A stretch of 64,000 bases of DNA from Paracoccus sp. SCSIO 75233 (lineage in GTDB: Bacteria; Pseudomonadota; Alphaproteobacteria; Rhodobacterales; Rhodobacteraceae). The notes under the pieces were generated by a model. The model saw nothing but the letters and a program-made list of their open reading frames with translations, did no database searches and had not been told where the DNA came from. The position numbers and the translations under genes are program-made. The stretch is from the NCBI RefSeq assembly GCF_027912675.1, contig NZ_CP115757.1, forward strand, positions 3,128,501 through 3,192,500. The letters are read 5' to 3'. Shown one piece after another: positions 8,538-17,881 of the stretch; within the stretch, counting starts at the first letter, position 1; every line of letters starts with the position of its first letter.

Positions 8538-9932
8538 TTATGAAGGGGGATTGCTGAACCCGAACTGGATATAGTCGCGCAGATAGGCCGCCCGTGCCGC
8601 TTTTTGCAGGGTGTTATCGTTCAGAAATGCAGGCATCGCTTCGGGTGCCGGGAGGGGCGGGCAGTCGGTCAGTCTGGCGGCCTCGGCGAGCCAGGACAGA
8701 TCACGCGCAAGCGTTTCCTCGCGCAAAACCAGATCGGGCGTCATGAAGTGGGAGAACCCCGCCAGCACCTCCGTCTGAGTGGCCCAGATCGGCAGCACCG
8801 GAAGGCTGGTCTGGCCGTTCAGATTGCGGCGCAGGAAGGACAGGAGTTCCGCAAACAGCTTGGCCTGATCGTCCTCGGTCAGGGAAGGCAGGGCCTCGTC
8901 CTCGGGCAGGGAAACCCGGTGAATATCACGAAGCGTCTGGCGCAATTCGGCTGGCGCGCCGTTGATAAGATGCGAAAACGCGGCCCATGCACGGCGCAGC
9001 GGATGGCGCAGCACGGTGAAACTGCGATGGTTCGCATGTGTCCGCAGCCATGCTTTCAGCGTGTTTTGCGTGAAACTGCCTTCCAAGGCGCCGCCAGCCG
9101 CCAGCCAGTCTTTCACCGGGCTAACCGGCCCGCCACGCACCGGCATGAAAATCAGCCCCCCGCCCCGCTCGGTCGCGACGAAACTGGGCACCGCCGGACC
9201 CCGCCTGGGCTCGAATGTCGGGATGCGCGACAGGCCAAACGGATCGAGCCGGGCCAGATCGGACCGCATCTCGTCGATATTCGTGACCTTCTCCGACATC
9301 TCCCGCGGGTTCTGCGGCACCTGATCGGAGGCGGGTGTTACCTTTTGCAGGTCCGTCCGGCCCAGCCAATGCAGCAGCCCGGTCAGAATATCCGCATCGC
9401 GCAGATCGTCATAATTCAGCCAGAACGCGCTTTGACCGCTGATCTGAAGCCCGCGCAGGACGCGCGCCTGAAAAGCCTGAATGCCAGAGAGCAGATCCCG
9501 AAATGCGTCCCCGTCATAGGCGATGCTGGCCGGGATCGGGGTTTCGGTCTGGTTCAGCTTCCATTGGTTGGTCTGACGTGCAAGCTCGGTCGAGACGTAG
9601 CTGTCGACCGGGTTGCGGGTCAAAACGATCTTCGCGCAATTGCGGTTCCGCATGATGGCATCGAAGACCCGTGGATCATGGTCGTGGAAATAACGAAACC
9701 CCGACAAATGCCCTTCGCGGTCGGTGATGGCGCTGAGCAGTTGCAGCGGATCGGCCTCGCGCTCGGCCATCGTGACATTGCGGATTTTGTCGACGTCTGG
9801 CCAGCCCAGCATATACGGATTGAACGCCTCGCCGAAGCAGGTCACGCCCTTTATCGCGTTCAGCGAGGCCTCCAGCAAATTGCTGCCTGTCCGCATTTCA
9901 GCGAAAATCACGAAGCTGCTGATGTCAGACAT
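8538..9932 (-). CDS. two-domain sulfotransferase (NodH-type)
   Basis: The 464-residue protein seems to hold two sulfotransferase-like halves. The first (about 1-220) begins with a PAPS-binding P-loop-like motif (FAEMRTGSNLLE) and has the 3'-phosphate motif region around ILTRNPVDSYVS. The second (about 245-464) has a degenerate P-loop (IFMPVRGGPVS), then VLRHPLRRAWAAFSHLI and the ending AYLRDYIQFGF typical of sulfotransferase family 2. The likely role is transfer of sulfate from PAPS to a cell-surface glycan; the acceptor is unknown. It is the last gene of the glycosyltransferase cluster and overlaps the upstream gene by 8 bp. Confidence 0.82.
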   Translation of the reverse strand: MSDISSFVIFAEMRTGSNLLEASLNAIKGVTCFGEAFNPYMLGWPDVDKIRNVTMAEREADPLQLLSAITDREGHLSGFRYFHDHDPRVFDAIMRNRNCAKIVLTRNPVDSYVSTELARQTNQWKLNQTETPIPASIAYDGDAFRDLLSGIQAFQARVLRGLQISGQSAFWLNYDDLRDADILTGLLHWLGRTDLQKVTPASDQVPQNPREMSEKVTNIDEMRSDLARLDPFGLSRIPTFEPRRGPAVPSFVATERGGGLIFMPVRGGPVSPVKDWLAAGGALEGSFTQNTLKAWLRTHANHRSFTVLRHPLRRAWAAFSHLINGAPAELRQTLRDIHRVSLPEDEALPSLTEDDQAKLFAELLSFLRRNLNGQTSLPVLPIWATQTEVLAGFSHFMTPDLVLREETLARDLSWLAEAARLTDCPPLPAPEAMPAFLNDNTLQKAARAAYLRDYIQFGFSNPPS

Positions 9933-11604
9933 TCCATTCCTCTTCTGAACGTGTCGCGGGGAAATCCCCCATCAGCCGGGGCTGAAGGCCCGCGTTCCGC
10001 AAACGTTGCAGGAAGCGCCCGACATGATCCAGCTCGCGCATCGGTGGCAGCGTTTCGATCTGTGGCGGCTGTCCGACCGAGAGGTCGGCAATGATGCGTT
10101 GCAGCACATCTGCTGGCCGGGCAAGGAAATCCGAAAGCTCCCAGATTTCCGTATCCGCCTTCACCCAGACCGAGCGCATGATGTCGAGTTGCTGAAGCTC
10201 GATCCGTTGCAGGCGGGCAGCAACGCGGCGGATGTCGTCAAAAGGCATGTCCGACTGCATCAGTGGGATCACCCATGCACCCGTAACGACGCGAAAGGTC
10301 GCGTTTGGATCGGTGACCATGAACCAGTTCAGTTGTTGCTGGTCGCGGGGTCCGTACTGAAAAATTTGCCGCTTGTCGCTGATACGGATCAGGCTGGTCA
10401 GGAAACCGGAGGGGTCATAGTCGCGGCATTCGGGCTGGCTGGACAAGACACCGGGACCCAGGTTCGGGCGTCCGGCGAATTCTACCGAATCCGGCCCGAA
10501 CAGATGACCGTGAACCTCGCCCTCGATGTGGGAGGCGAGCCAGCCTTCGAAATTCTGAAAGATGTCCGAAAACCCTTGCAGAACCACATAGGGCTTTGCC
10601 GTCTTGCCGTTCTCGCGATCCTTGGCGGGAAAGCGGCTTTGCATGTAAAGGCCCGGCCGTCCCAGTCGTCGACGGGTGGCTGCTGCCGCGATAATGCGTT
10701 CCATCGTGATCGGGTTCGGCTCGTCGCGGGCGTGGTCGGGGCCCCAATCCTCGGGAAACCGGCTCAGCAGGTCCTGGGCACCGGGCCAGATCTTCCGCGC
10801 GACGAAGCAACGCGATGCGGCAAGCACGTCGCCATGATCGCCGTAGAGAATATATGGTTTGCCCTGATTATCGAAATTCGAAAGTGTCAGCGACCGGCTT
10901 TCGATGCGGGTCGAGTGACGGCGCACCAAAGTCTGAAAATAGCTTTCATCCGGGATCCAGACCCATTTGAAGAATTTATCGAATTCCGTCCGGCGTGGAT
11001 CATACAGGATTGCCGCGATGGTTTCGCGGGTGAGGCACCACCATTGAGAGCCGAGATGGGGGGCGATCCCCGTAGGCACCCGGCGCCTGACCCGGAACCT
11101 GCGTTGAAACTCGACCAGATGATCGAACAGCTTCCGGCGCTTCCGCCATGAAACCGGGAAATATTGCTGAAACCGCTCGATATTCAGCCCGCCAACGGTC
11201 CAGCCCACATCATAGGCGCTGACGCTTTCGATGAAATCGACGCCGGGATGGCGGGCAAGGTAGTCTTGCAATTCGGAGACCGGGCGCAGCGGCAGGCAAC
11301 TGCCGGAGGCAACGAACAGATGCGTGACATCGCCGAAATTCTCCAGCAGGTTCTCTGCCGCCCTCTGCGTTGCCTCGACCATCGAGAACTGACCCCAATC
11401 GCATGCCTGCCGCCTGACCCACAGAAGGTCATCGAGATCGGAGAGAGAGGATTTCAGCGTTTCGAACTGGGCCGCAGAGGTGCGCCGATCAACGTGGATC
11501 GCTACGGCGGCGCCGCCCTCTCGCCAGACCCGCACCATCTGGGACGCGACATCCAATTCGTCGTGGCACAGGAAAATGATGCCGAGCCGTGCGGGGACCC
11601 TCAT
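9925..11604 (-). CDS. core-2/I-branching-type glycosyltransferase with C-terminal extension
   Basis: The first 300 residues or so resemble the GT14 Branch family of beta-1,6-N-acetylglucosaminyltransferases: LGIIFLCHDELDVA at the start, LFVASGSCLPLRP (the LS/SGxD-like site), GSQWWCLTR, and VWIPDESYFQTLV near residue 245. A further 260-residue C-terminal region is of the kind found in rhodobacterial homologues (DUF5928-like, from memory). The start at 11604 gives an ATGA overlap with the upstream glycosyltransferase, so I reject the longer in-frame extension. Length is 559 residues. It probably acts on the same glycan as the downstream sulfotransferase. Confidence 0.82.
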   Translation of the reverse strand: MRVPARLGIIFLCHDELDVASQMVRVWREGGAAVAIHVDRRTSAAQFETLKSSLSDLDDLLWVRRQACDWGQFSMVEATQRAAENLLENFGDVTHLFVASGSCLPLRPVSELQDYLARHPGVDFIESVSAYDVGWTVGGLNIERFQQYFPVSWRKRRKLFDHLVEFQRRFRVRRRVPTGIAPHLGSQWWCLTRETIAAILYDPRRTEFDKFFKWVWIPDESYFQTLVRRHSTRIESRSLTLSNFDNQGKPYILYGDHGDVLAASRCFVARKIWPGAQDLLSRFPEDWGPDHARDEPNPITMERIIAAAATRRRLGRPGLYMQSRFPAKDRENGKTAKPYVVLQGFSDIFQNFEGWLASHIEGEVHGHLFGPDSVEFAGRPNLGPGVLSSQPECRDYDPSGFLTSLIRISDKRQIFQYGPRDQQQLNWFMVTDPNATFRVVTGAWVIPLMQSDMPFDDIRRVAARLQRIELQQLDIMRSVWVKADTEIWELSDFLARPADVLQRIIADLSVGQPPQIETLPPMRELDHVGRFLQRLRNAGLQPRLMGDFPATRSEEEWNV

Positions 11605-12626
11605 ACCCAGTTCCCCTGCGAGATCAGCCCCAGTTCTTCCAGTTGCCGCCAATCTTCATAGGCGCGGGACTCGGGCGTCAGCAGGACCAGATCGTCCTGA
11701 AGCGAGGCGTTATAGGCGCGGTATTCCTGACTGTTGGCATAATGCTCGCCCCGCTCCATCTCTTCGCTGGATTTCTCGATGAAGGTGGACAGAAACTTCG
11801 CGTGCAAAAGCGCGCCGGAGGTCCTTTCGCCGCCATCTTCGTCATAAACCAGGTTCAGGCTTCGAGGCAGCGCCATATGGGTGGAGGAGATGTAGCAGTA
11901 TCTCCGCTGCCAGTGGATCAGCGGAATCTTGTTCAATGCAGGCGCCAGTTCCGGGGTCGAGGCGAAGAAACTGCGTGCCCGTGGCCCGCCCTGTATCCAC
12001 AGATTGCCGAAGCGCCCGTTCTTGTGGATCATATAGTTTGCAGGATCGAAATACCGTGCGGTCTCCAATGGATTTTGCCCTTCGTGATAGGGTTCGTCCC
12101 CGATGCGGCCCTTGGGGTACACATCCAGCAGCATGGCCGGAAAGGATCGCTGACCAGAGGTTTTCATCCAATGGGTCAGGGCCTGCAACGGTCGGGTGTC
12201 GCAATGCGGAAACACCAGAAACTCGTCAGGATCGACCGTCAGGCACCAATGACCACTGCCGTAGCGGAACAGCAGCCAGTTTATCCAGTCCATCCCGAAG
12301 CGCGCAGCCTTGTAGCTGGTTTTGGTCCGCCAGAGCGAGACATCGTCCTGCCGCTTCAGATATTCGTCGCTGCCATCCCCGGAGTTATTATCGACGACCA
12401 GAAAATGATCGATGCCCATTTGCCGATAGTAATCAAGAAAGAAGGGCAGCCGGACACGCTCATTGCGCAATGTGACGAAGCAGAGAAGACTGTGCGGCTG
12501 GATCAGGCTGGTTTGTGGCCTTACGGGCACGACCTGTCCGCGCCGCCGGATTGCCCGGCCGAGATACCACTGTCTGATCGCGCGTAGCTGAAGCGCGTTC
12601 CAATTGGATTTCAGTCCCAAGGGCAA
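11601..12626 (-). CDS. glycosyltransferase family 2-like protein
   Basis: The 341-residue product has the Glyco_tranf_2_4 layout: LLCFVTLRNERVRLPFFL, the nucleotide-sugar motif FLVVDNNSGDGS, and WCLTVDPDEFLVFP with the metal-binding DPDE. The likely role is adding a sugar to a surface polysaccharide. The first in-frame start is a TTG at 12626 with no clear ribosome site, so the true start is uncertain. It lies 16 bp after the upstream GT4 gene and overlaps the next gene by ATGA. Confidence 0.83.
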   Translation of the reverse strand: MPLGLKSNWNALQLRAIRQWYLGRAIRRRGQVVPVRPQTSLIQPHSLLCFVTLRNERVRLPFFLDYYRQMGIDHFLVVDNNSGDGSDEYLKRQDDVSLWRTKTSYKAARFGMDWINWLLFRYGSGHWCLTVDPDEFLVFPHCDTRPLQALTHWMKTSGQRSFPAMLLDVYPKGRIGDEPYHEGQNPLETARYFDPANYMIHKNGRFGNLWIQGGPRARSFFASTPELAPALNKIPLIHWQRRYCYISSTHMALPRSLNLVYDEDGGERTSGALLHAKFLSTFIEKSSEEMERGEHYANSQEYRAYNASLQDDLVLLTPESRAYEDWRQLEELGLISQGNWV

Positions 12627-12642
12627 ATGCCGATGCTGTCGC

Positions 12643-13890
12643 TTACCGTTCGCGTTTCATACCACTTAAAGCGGTATCGACAACACCGAAATGCGCCTCC
12701 CACGTGGGTGTGGGATACGGATCACGACGTAACGGCTTGGCCGGGGCGAGATCGCCGGCGGTATCCGCCCAAGCTATAGGGTCGTCGGGTGGCAGATAGG
12801 TCGGGTAATCTCCGAGCACCTCTTTTGCGGAGGGAAGCGGCGCGCTCACCACCGGAATACCCCGGCCCGCCGCCTCTGTCAGAGGAATGCCGAAACCCTC
12901 CGCATGGGAAGGCATCAGTAAGCCGTGGCTGCCAGCGATGATCGCCGCGACGGCAGGGTCAGGCAGTCCGCCACATTCAACGATCCGGCCGTTTTTGGGA
13001 AGTTGATCCAGGCGCCTGAACAACGCTTCGTTTTTCCAGCCGCGTTTTCCGATAATGAAAAGCTGTGGCGCCTCCGCTTGTGGATTGCGGCGCGACAGTT
13101 CTTCCCAGGTATCGAGCAGCAATGCATGGTTCTTGCGGGGCTCTATCGTTCCGATTGTAACGAAGTAGGGGTTCGACAAATCCAGTTGCTTCGGAATGGC
13201 ATCGAAATCCGGCTCCGAAAGCTGCGTACCGATATGCGCGACGATGATTTTCGGGTTCGACTTGACGGCCAGACGGCGTCGCCACAGGTCGATCCGTTCC
13301 GCCGTGTCTTCCGAGATCGCGATGATCGCGTCTGCAAGCGACATGGCCGCCATGAAGCGATCGCGGAAGACCTCCGTCTGGCCGTCGCGCGTATATTCCG
13401 GATGGTCGAGCGGGATGGTGTCGTGGATCATGACGGTCCGCGTCAGCCCCGACAGTCGGTTCAGCAGTGCAGGCGTCAGATTGCTGTGCCCGATATTGAG
13501 ATAGACCGCGCCATCGGGAAATTGTTTCGCCAGTGTATCGCCCAGCCCGCGACCGGAGGGGCGACCGATATCAAGCGCCATCCGGCGCAGCGCCGTCTTT
13601 ACCAGCGCGCGGAGGTCGTTCCGGCCTGCCAGCCTTTCCCGCCAGCCGGGGCGAGAGGGCAGTTCGTCCAGCTCACCGGCCATCCATCGTTTTATCGCAG
13701 GCCCTGCCTCGGGCGGCAGCAATGCCTGCCCGCTGGTGACGCGGCACAACAGCAGATGATCGCGAGACTGAACATGATCCAGCCACGCATCTTCGACCCG
13801 GTCTATCCCGGTCAGCGGCCCTCGTCCGATGCGCGATACCAACCGGGAGACGTCCAGCAGGACCGGCTGCTTATTGCTCATAACCGCCAT
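12643..13890 (-). CDS. GT4-family glycosyltransferase
   Basis: The 415-residue protein has the two-lobed GT-B layout of glycosyltransferase group 1. The C-terminal half carries FVTIGTIEPRKNHALLLD and the donor-binding E-x7-E region HAEGFGIPLTEAAGRGIPVV (about residues 315-340). This subgroup is retaining and uses nucleotide sugars. The start is either 13890 or, three codons later, 13881; both lie within the end of galE, so the two genes overlap. It belongs to the minus-strand polysaccharide operon. Confidence 0.88.
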   Translation of the reverse strand: MAVMSNKQPVLLDVSRLVSRIGRGPLTGIDRVEDAWLDHVQSRDHLLLCRVTSGQALLPPEAGPAIKRWMAGELDELPSRPGWRERLAGRNDLRALVKTALRRMALDIGRPSGRGLGDTLAKQFPDGAVYLNIGHSNLTPALLNRLSGLTRTVMIHDTIPLDHPEYTRDGQTEVFRDRFMAAMSLADAIIAISEDTAERIDLWRRRLAVKSNPKIIVAHIGTQLSEPDFDAIPKQLDLSNPYFVTIGTIEPRKNHALLLDTWEELSRRNPQAEAPQLFIIGKRGWKNEALFRRLDQLPKNGRIVECGGLPDPAVAAIIAGSHGLLMPSHAEGFGIPLTEAAGRGIPVVSAPLPSAKEVLGDYPTYLPPDDPIAWADTAGDLAPAKPLRRDPYPTPTWEAHFGVVDTALSGMKRER

Positions 13891-14872
13891 TCTGATGCCA
13901 GCGCCACGCGTCGCGGATCATCTGGGGCATTGTCGAACGATCCGGCGACCAGCCGAGCACCCGCCCCGCTTTCGCGCTGCCCGACACCAGCTTCACGGCG
14001 TCACCGGCGCGCCGTTCGCCGTCCTTCATCGGTACGGCCCGGTTGGTGACGCTGCCAGCTGCGGCCACCACCTCACGGACAGAGAACCCCTTTCCGGTGC
14101 CAAGGCAAAACCGCTCGGTCCCGCCCTTGGTCGGACCGTTCCCAGCCCGCAGCCAGTTCAGCCCCTGCACATGCGCATCCACCAGATCCATCACATGCAC
14201 ATAGTCGCGGATACAGGTGCCATCCTCCGTCGGATAATCCGTGCCGTAAATCGTCAGTGCATCGCGCCCCCCGTCAATGGCGTCGAGGATCAGCGGTACC
14301 AGATGGGTCTCCGGCTGGTGGAACTCACCGACCTCGGTGTCCGGATCGGCCCCGGCGACGTTGAAATATCGGAAGATCACGCTGTTCAACCCGTCGGAGT
14401 TGCCGAAATCCACCAGCATATCCTCAATCGCCCGCTTGGATGCGCCGTAAGCGTTCAGCGGCAGTTGCGGCGTGTCCTCGTCCAGCACGACGCCGTCATG
14501 ATCGCCATAGGTCGCGCAGGTCGAACTGAACACGAAATCCCGCACCCCGGCGGCCAGCGTTGCCTCGATCAGGTTCAGTGAGGCGCAGACATTGCCGCGC
14601 CAGTATTTTCCGGGTTCTGACATCGCCTCGCCCACCTGGCTGAGTGCGGCGAAATGCATGACGGCCACGGGTTGATGCGCGGCGAAAACTTCGTCCAGAC
14701 GTCCCCGGTCCATCAGGTCGCCCTGCTCGAACGGGCCGAACTTCACAGCGCCGCGCCAGCCGGTGACGAGGCTGTCATAGGTGACCGGCACATAGCCTGC
14801 CGCCTTGAGAACCTTGCAGGCATGCGAGCCGATATACCCGGCCCCGCCGGTCACCAAAACCTTTTCGGACAT
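13871..14872 (-). CDS. galE: UDP-glucose 4-epimerase GalE
   Basis: GalE interconverts UDP-glucose and UDP-galactose. The 333-residue protein has the NAD-binding GGAGYIGS near the start, the catalytic Tyr-x3-Lys in NAYGASKRAIED (about residue 145) and the sugar-binding YFNVAGADPD region. Length is normal. It follows galU by only 5 bp, which makes a UDP-glucose to UDP-galactose supply unit for the adjoining glycosyltransferases. Its end overlaps the GT4 start. Confidence 0.95.
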   Translation of the reverse strand: MSEKVLVTGGAGYIGSHACKVLKAAGYVPVTYDSLVTGWRGAVKFGPFEQGDLMDRGRLDEVFAAHQPVAVMHFAALSQVGEAMSEPGKYWRGNVCASLNLIEATLAAGVRDFVFSSTCATYGDHDGVVLDEDTPQLPLNAYGASKRAIEDMLVDFGNSDGLNSVIFRYFNVAGADPDTEVGEFHQPETHLVPLILDAIDGGRDALTIYGTDYPTEDGTCIRDYVHVMDLVDAHVQGLNWLRAGNGPTKGGTERFCLGTGKGFSVREVVAAAGSVTNRAVPMKDGERRAGDAVKLVSGSAKAGRVLGWSPDRSTMPQMIRDAWRWHQNGGYEQ

Positions 14873-14877
14873 TCTTG

Positions 14878-15771
14878 CTATTCCGCCGCGCGTTGCAGCG
14901 CCATGATCTCGTTCAGGTATTCGAGAAACTCGCCACGCAATTCCTCGCGTTCAAGGCCGTAGGCGACGGTGGCTTGCAGGAAGCCCGCTTTCGAGCCGCA
15001 ATCATAGCGCTGGCCACGGAAGCGCAAACCGAACACGTCGCGGCCTTCCACGATTTCGTCGGCGATGGCGTCGGTCAACTGGATCTCTCCGCCCGCGCCC
15101 TCGCGGAGCTTGTTGAGGTTCTGCAAAACGGTCGGGGCAAGGATATAGCGCCCGATCACAGCGAGATTAGAGGGCGGGTTCTCCTTCGGCTTTTCAACCA
15201 GCCCCTTGGCCTTGACGATGGCGCCCATATCTTCGGCCACGTCGAGCACACCGTAAGAGCTGGTCTTTTCGGCCGGCACTTCCATCGTTGCGACCATCGT
15301 GCCGCCGGTTTCGGCATGGGCTTCTATCATCTGCTGAAGGCAGGGCGGCTCACCCATGATCACGTCGTCGGTCAGGATGACAGCGACAGGTTCGTCAACC
15401 GGGATCAAACGCCGCGCGCACCATACTGCGTGGCCCAGACCCATTGCCTTGTGCTGGCGGACATAGGCGATGGCACCGGAATCCATATTGGTCGACCGGA
15501 GCAGATCCAGAAGCGCGGTCTTGTTGGTGCGTTTCAGATTCGCCTCAAGCTCATGCGCGTGATCGAAATAATCCTCCAAAGCGCCCTTGCCCCGCGAGGT
15601 CACGAAAATAAACTCTTCAATCCCCGCTGCGCGCGCTTCGTCAATCGCATATTGAATCAGTGGACGGTCCACCAGCGTCATGATTTCCTTCGGAATCGAC
15701 TTGGTGGCGGGCAGGAAGCGTGTTCCGAGTCCAGCCACCGGGAAGATGGCCTTGGTCACTTTCTGGTTCAT
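14878..15771 (-). CDS. galU: UTP-glucose-1-phosphate uridylyltransferase GalU
   Basis: GalU makes UDP-glucose from UTP and glucose 1-phosphate. The 297-residue product has the nucleotidyltransferase signature GLGTRFLPATKSIPKEIM close to the N-terminus and the VILTDDVIMGEP metal site. The start at 15771 (MNQKVTK) is preceded by AGGA; an in-frame extension upstream to 15912 is rejected because the family starts here. The 95-bp gap to the upstream glycosyltransferase could hold a separate promoter for galU-galE. Confidence 0.96.
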   Translation of the reverse strand: MNQKVTKAIFPVAGLGTRFLPATKSIPKEIMTLVDRPLIQYAIDEARAAGIEEFIFVTSRGKGALEDYFDHAHELEANLKRTNKTALLDLLRSTNMDSGAIAYVRQHKAMGLGHAVWCARRLIPVDEPVAVILTDDVIMGEPPCLQQMIEAHAETGGTMVATMEVPAEKTSSYGVLDVAEDMGAIVKAKGLVEKPKENPPSNLAVIGRYILAPTVLQNLNKLREGAGGEIQLTDAIADEIVEGRDVFGLRFRGQRYDCGSKAGFLQATVAYGLEREELRGEFLEYLNEIMALQRAAE

Positions 15772-15866
15772 CGCGTTGTTCCTAATCCTTGTGGAAATAT
15801 TGGCATATATCTTAAATGCGGTAAAACTTGTTTCAAAACTGCTTTTGGTACAGGTTGGTCTATGTT

Positions 15867-17084
15867 CTAGCGGATTCTGCGGCGCTTCGCCCGGGAAATC
15901 TCCAGATCGCATCTGTCACGAAACCGTGACATCATCGCAGGCGGATCATCAGGATCTGATTTGCCCCATACCCCTCCTGTTTGTTCAAACCATCCACCCT
16001 TTGTCAGACGCACCCGATGCGGAAGGAATGTCGGGGTGAACAGAATAATTGTGACGACCCGGTTAAACCTGACTTGTTGTTGTGCTTTATCACGAAGGTT
16101 TTTTGCCTGCCAATACCAGCCCGCCAGTATGATGCTGTCATTTTGGTTACAACTTGCCGACAAAAAAGGCAAAAACGGGTCAGGATCGTCGTTCCGGGGG
16201 GATGGCTCTTCTGGCAGCGACGTCTGGCTGCCCTGTTTCGCGCCGCGCCGGAAGCTGCCGAGAACCGCGGGGATGTGCAGTGGGTCGAGCGCGCCGTCCA
16301 CCATGTTTCGCAAAAGCCGCTGCCTTACCTCTTTCAGTCCCGGTCGAACCGGCGTGCCTGAGTAGCGCCGTTGAAAAAGTGCCAGAGACCGGCCTTGTGC
16401 GGTCAGATCCCTGGACACGCCGGAGCGACTGCGTCTCGTGCTCTGTGCCCTTGCGTGTATGACCTGAGCCTGCGGGACGATCGCTGTCAACGATCCGGGG
16501 AATCTGCGTGAAAGCCGCATATTCACATCCGATTCGTCCAGATGGAAGGCAAAAGCCGGATCGAAGCCGCCGATCCGGTGCAGTGCCGTGCTGCGGAATG
16601 CGCAGTTGGTCCCGATGGTGCTGACAGCTTTACCTTCGCTGGCAGCGCGCAGATATATGCCGCTTTCCGGAAGTTCGATGTCTTCCGCGCGACCCGATGC
16701 GGTCATCAATTGTGACCGGGTCTGCCAACGAAAGCCGTCACCCTCGCGCGTCCAGCCTGTCGCGGCGATCACATCAGGTTCGTTGAAGGGGACCGTCAGT
16801 CGGGAAAGCCATGTCGGCTCGGCAATGGCATCGTCGTCGATAAAGGCGATGACCTCGCCCGCAGCCTGAGAAAGGCCGAGATTGCGCGCCGCAGAGATGT
16901 TCGGGGCGTCGAATGCGATGCGCTTGATCGGCAATGAAGGCGACTGCGCCAATCCTTCGCGGTCTGCCACCAGAACCACTTCGAAATCTTGATGATCCTG
17001 AAGGCTGAGGGACTGCAGGCACATGCGCAAATGCACCGGGCGACCGCGCGAGGCGATCACGACGCTCGTCCGGGGTGGGCTCAC
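15867..17084 (-). CDS. glycosyltransferase family 2 protein with conserved C-terminal tail
   Basis: The 405-residue product has a GT-A fold start (TSVVIASRGRPVHLRMCL), the DDD metal motif in VIAFIDDDAIAEPTWL, and FDPAFAFHLDESDVNMRLSR around residue 215. After residue 300 a distinct region ends in TPTFLPHRVRLTKGGWFEQ, which looks conserved rather than random. The start is a GTG at 17084 overlapping the kdsB stop (GTGA). The longer in-frame extension is antisense-frame noise inside kdsB and is rejected. It is coupled to kdsB and cysQ. Confidence 0.85.
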   Translation of the reverse strand: MSPPRTSVVIASRGRPVHLRMCLQSLSLQDHQDFEVVLVADREGLAQSPSLPIKRIAFDAPNISAARNLGLSQAAGEVIAFIDDDAIAEPTWLSRLTVPFNEPDVIAATGWTREGDGFRWQTRSQLMTASGRAEDIELPESGIYLRAASEGKAVSTIGTNCAFRSTALHRIGGFDPAFAFHLDESDVNMRLSRRFPGSLTAIVPQAQVIHARAQSTRRSRSGVSRDLTAQGRSLALFQRRYSGTPVRPGLKEVRQRLLRNMVDGALDPLHIPAVLGSFRRGAKQGSQTSLPEEPSPRNDDPDPFLPFLSASCNQNDSIILAGWYWQAKNLRDKAQQQVRFNRVVTIILFTPTFLPHRVRLTKGGWFEQTGGVWGKSDPDDPPAMMSRFRDRCDLEISRAKRRRIR

Positions 17085-17881
17085 GCTTGTCCCATCTCCG
17101 CCAGCATCGCCTCGATGCGTGGAATATCTTCCGGGTTGTTCAACTCCCAGAATTGCCGCCCCCGTGCTTCCACTTCCACGCAAAGCACGCGGCGGCCATT
17201 CTCCAGAAAACGAAGCTGCTCCAGCCCTTCCAGACGTTCCAGCTTGCCCTCTGGCCAGGTCGGGTAATCCGCCAATGCGTTCGGTCGATAGGCGTAGACA
17301 CCGACATGATGATAAACCGGCGTGGGCTCGTCCGGCGCGAAATCGCGGGCGGCGAAGGGTATCACTTCCTTGGAAAAATAGAGTCCCTGCATCTCCGCGC
17401 CGAAAACCGCCGTTGTCCCGCCAACCCTGCCAGCCATTCTTTCCGCGATGAGGTCGGCGCGCATCTGTCCGGTGCATCGCAGCACCGGGGTCGCCAGCTC
17501 TGCCTCAGCATCGGCGCGAAGGCCGCGAACAAGATCTTCGATAAACCAGGCCGGGGTGAGGGGGGCGTCGCCTTGCAGGTTGACGACGATTTCTGGTGTT
17601 GCGCCCAGATTTTTTACCGCTTCTGCACAACGCTCCGTCCCGTTCCGACAGTCAGGGGAGGTCATCACGACTTCCGCTCCGAAGGCTTCGGCAGCATCGC
17701 GGATGCGATCATCATCCGTTGCGACGACCGCCCTGTCTGCCCCTTCGACGGCTCTGGCCGCACGCCAGCTCCGCTCGATCAGGGAAACTGCCTCGCCGGT
17801 TGCGCCGCGCAGCATGGCCAGCGGTTTTCCGGGATAGCGGGATGAGGCATATCGGGCCGGGATGACGATCAGAACGGACAT
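17081..17881 (-). CDS. kdsB: CMP-Kdo synthetase KdsB
   Basis: KdsB activates 3-deoxy-D-manno-octulosonate as CMP-Kdo, needed for lipopolysaccharide core and for the Kdo linker of KPS-type capsules. The 266-residue product has the signature VIPARYASSRYPGKPLAML at the N-terminus and VNLQGDAPLTP at about residue 98. It sits between cysQ and a glycosyltransferase with one- to four-base overlaps on both sides. The location in a glycosyltransferase cluster, near a KpsM-like permease, suggests a polysaccharide-dedicated copy. Confidence 0.94.
   Translation of the reverse strand: MSVLIVIPARYASSRYPGKPLAMLRGATGEAVSLIERSWRAARAVEGADRAVVATDDDRIRDAAEAFGAEVVMTSPDCRNGTERCAEAVKNLGATPEIVVNLQGDAPLTPAWFIEDLVRGLRADAEAELATPVLRCTGQMRADLIAERMAGRVGGTTAVFGAEMQGLYFSKEVIPFAARDFAPDEPTPVYHHVGVYAYRPNALADYPTWPEGKLERLEGLEQLRFLENGRRVLCVEVEARGRQFWELNNPEDIPRIEAMLAEMGQA

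Noticed and set aside
17085-17477. N-terminal extension of the GT2 gene
   Set aside because: It is another frame of kdsB on the same strand; the glycosyltransferase fold begins right after the GTG at 17084.
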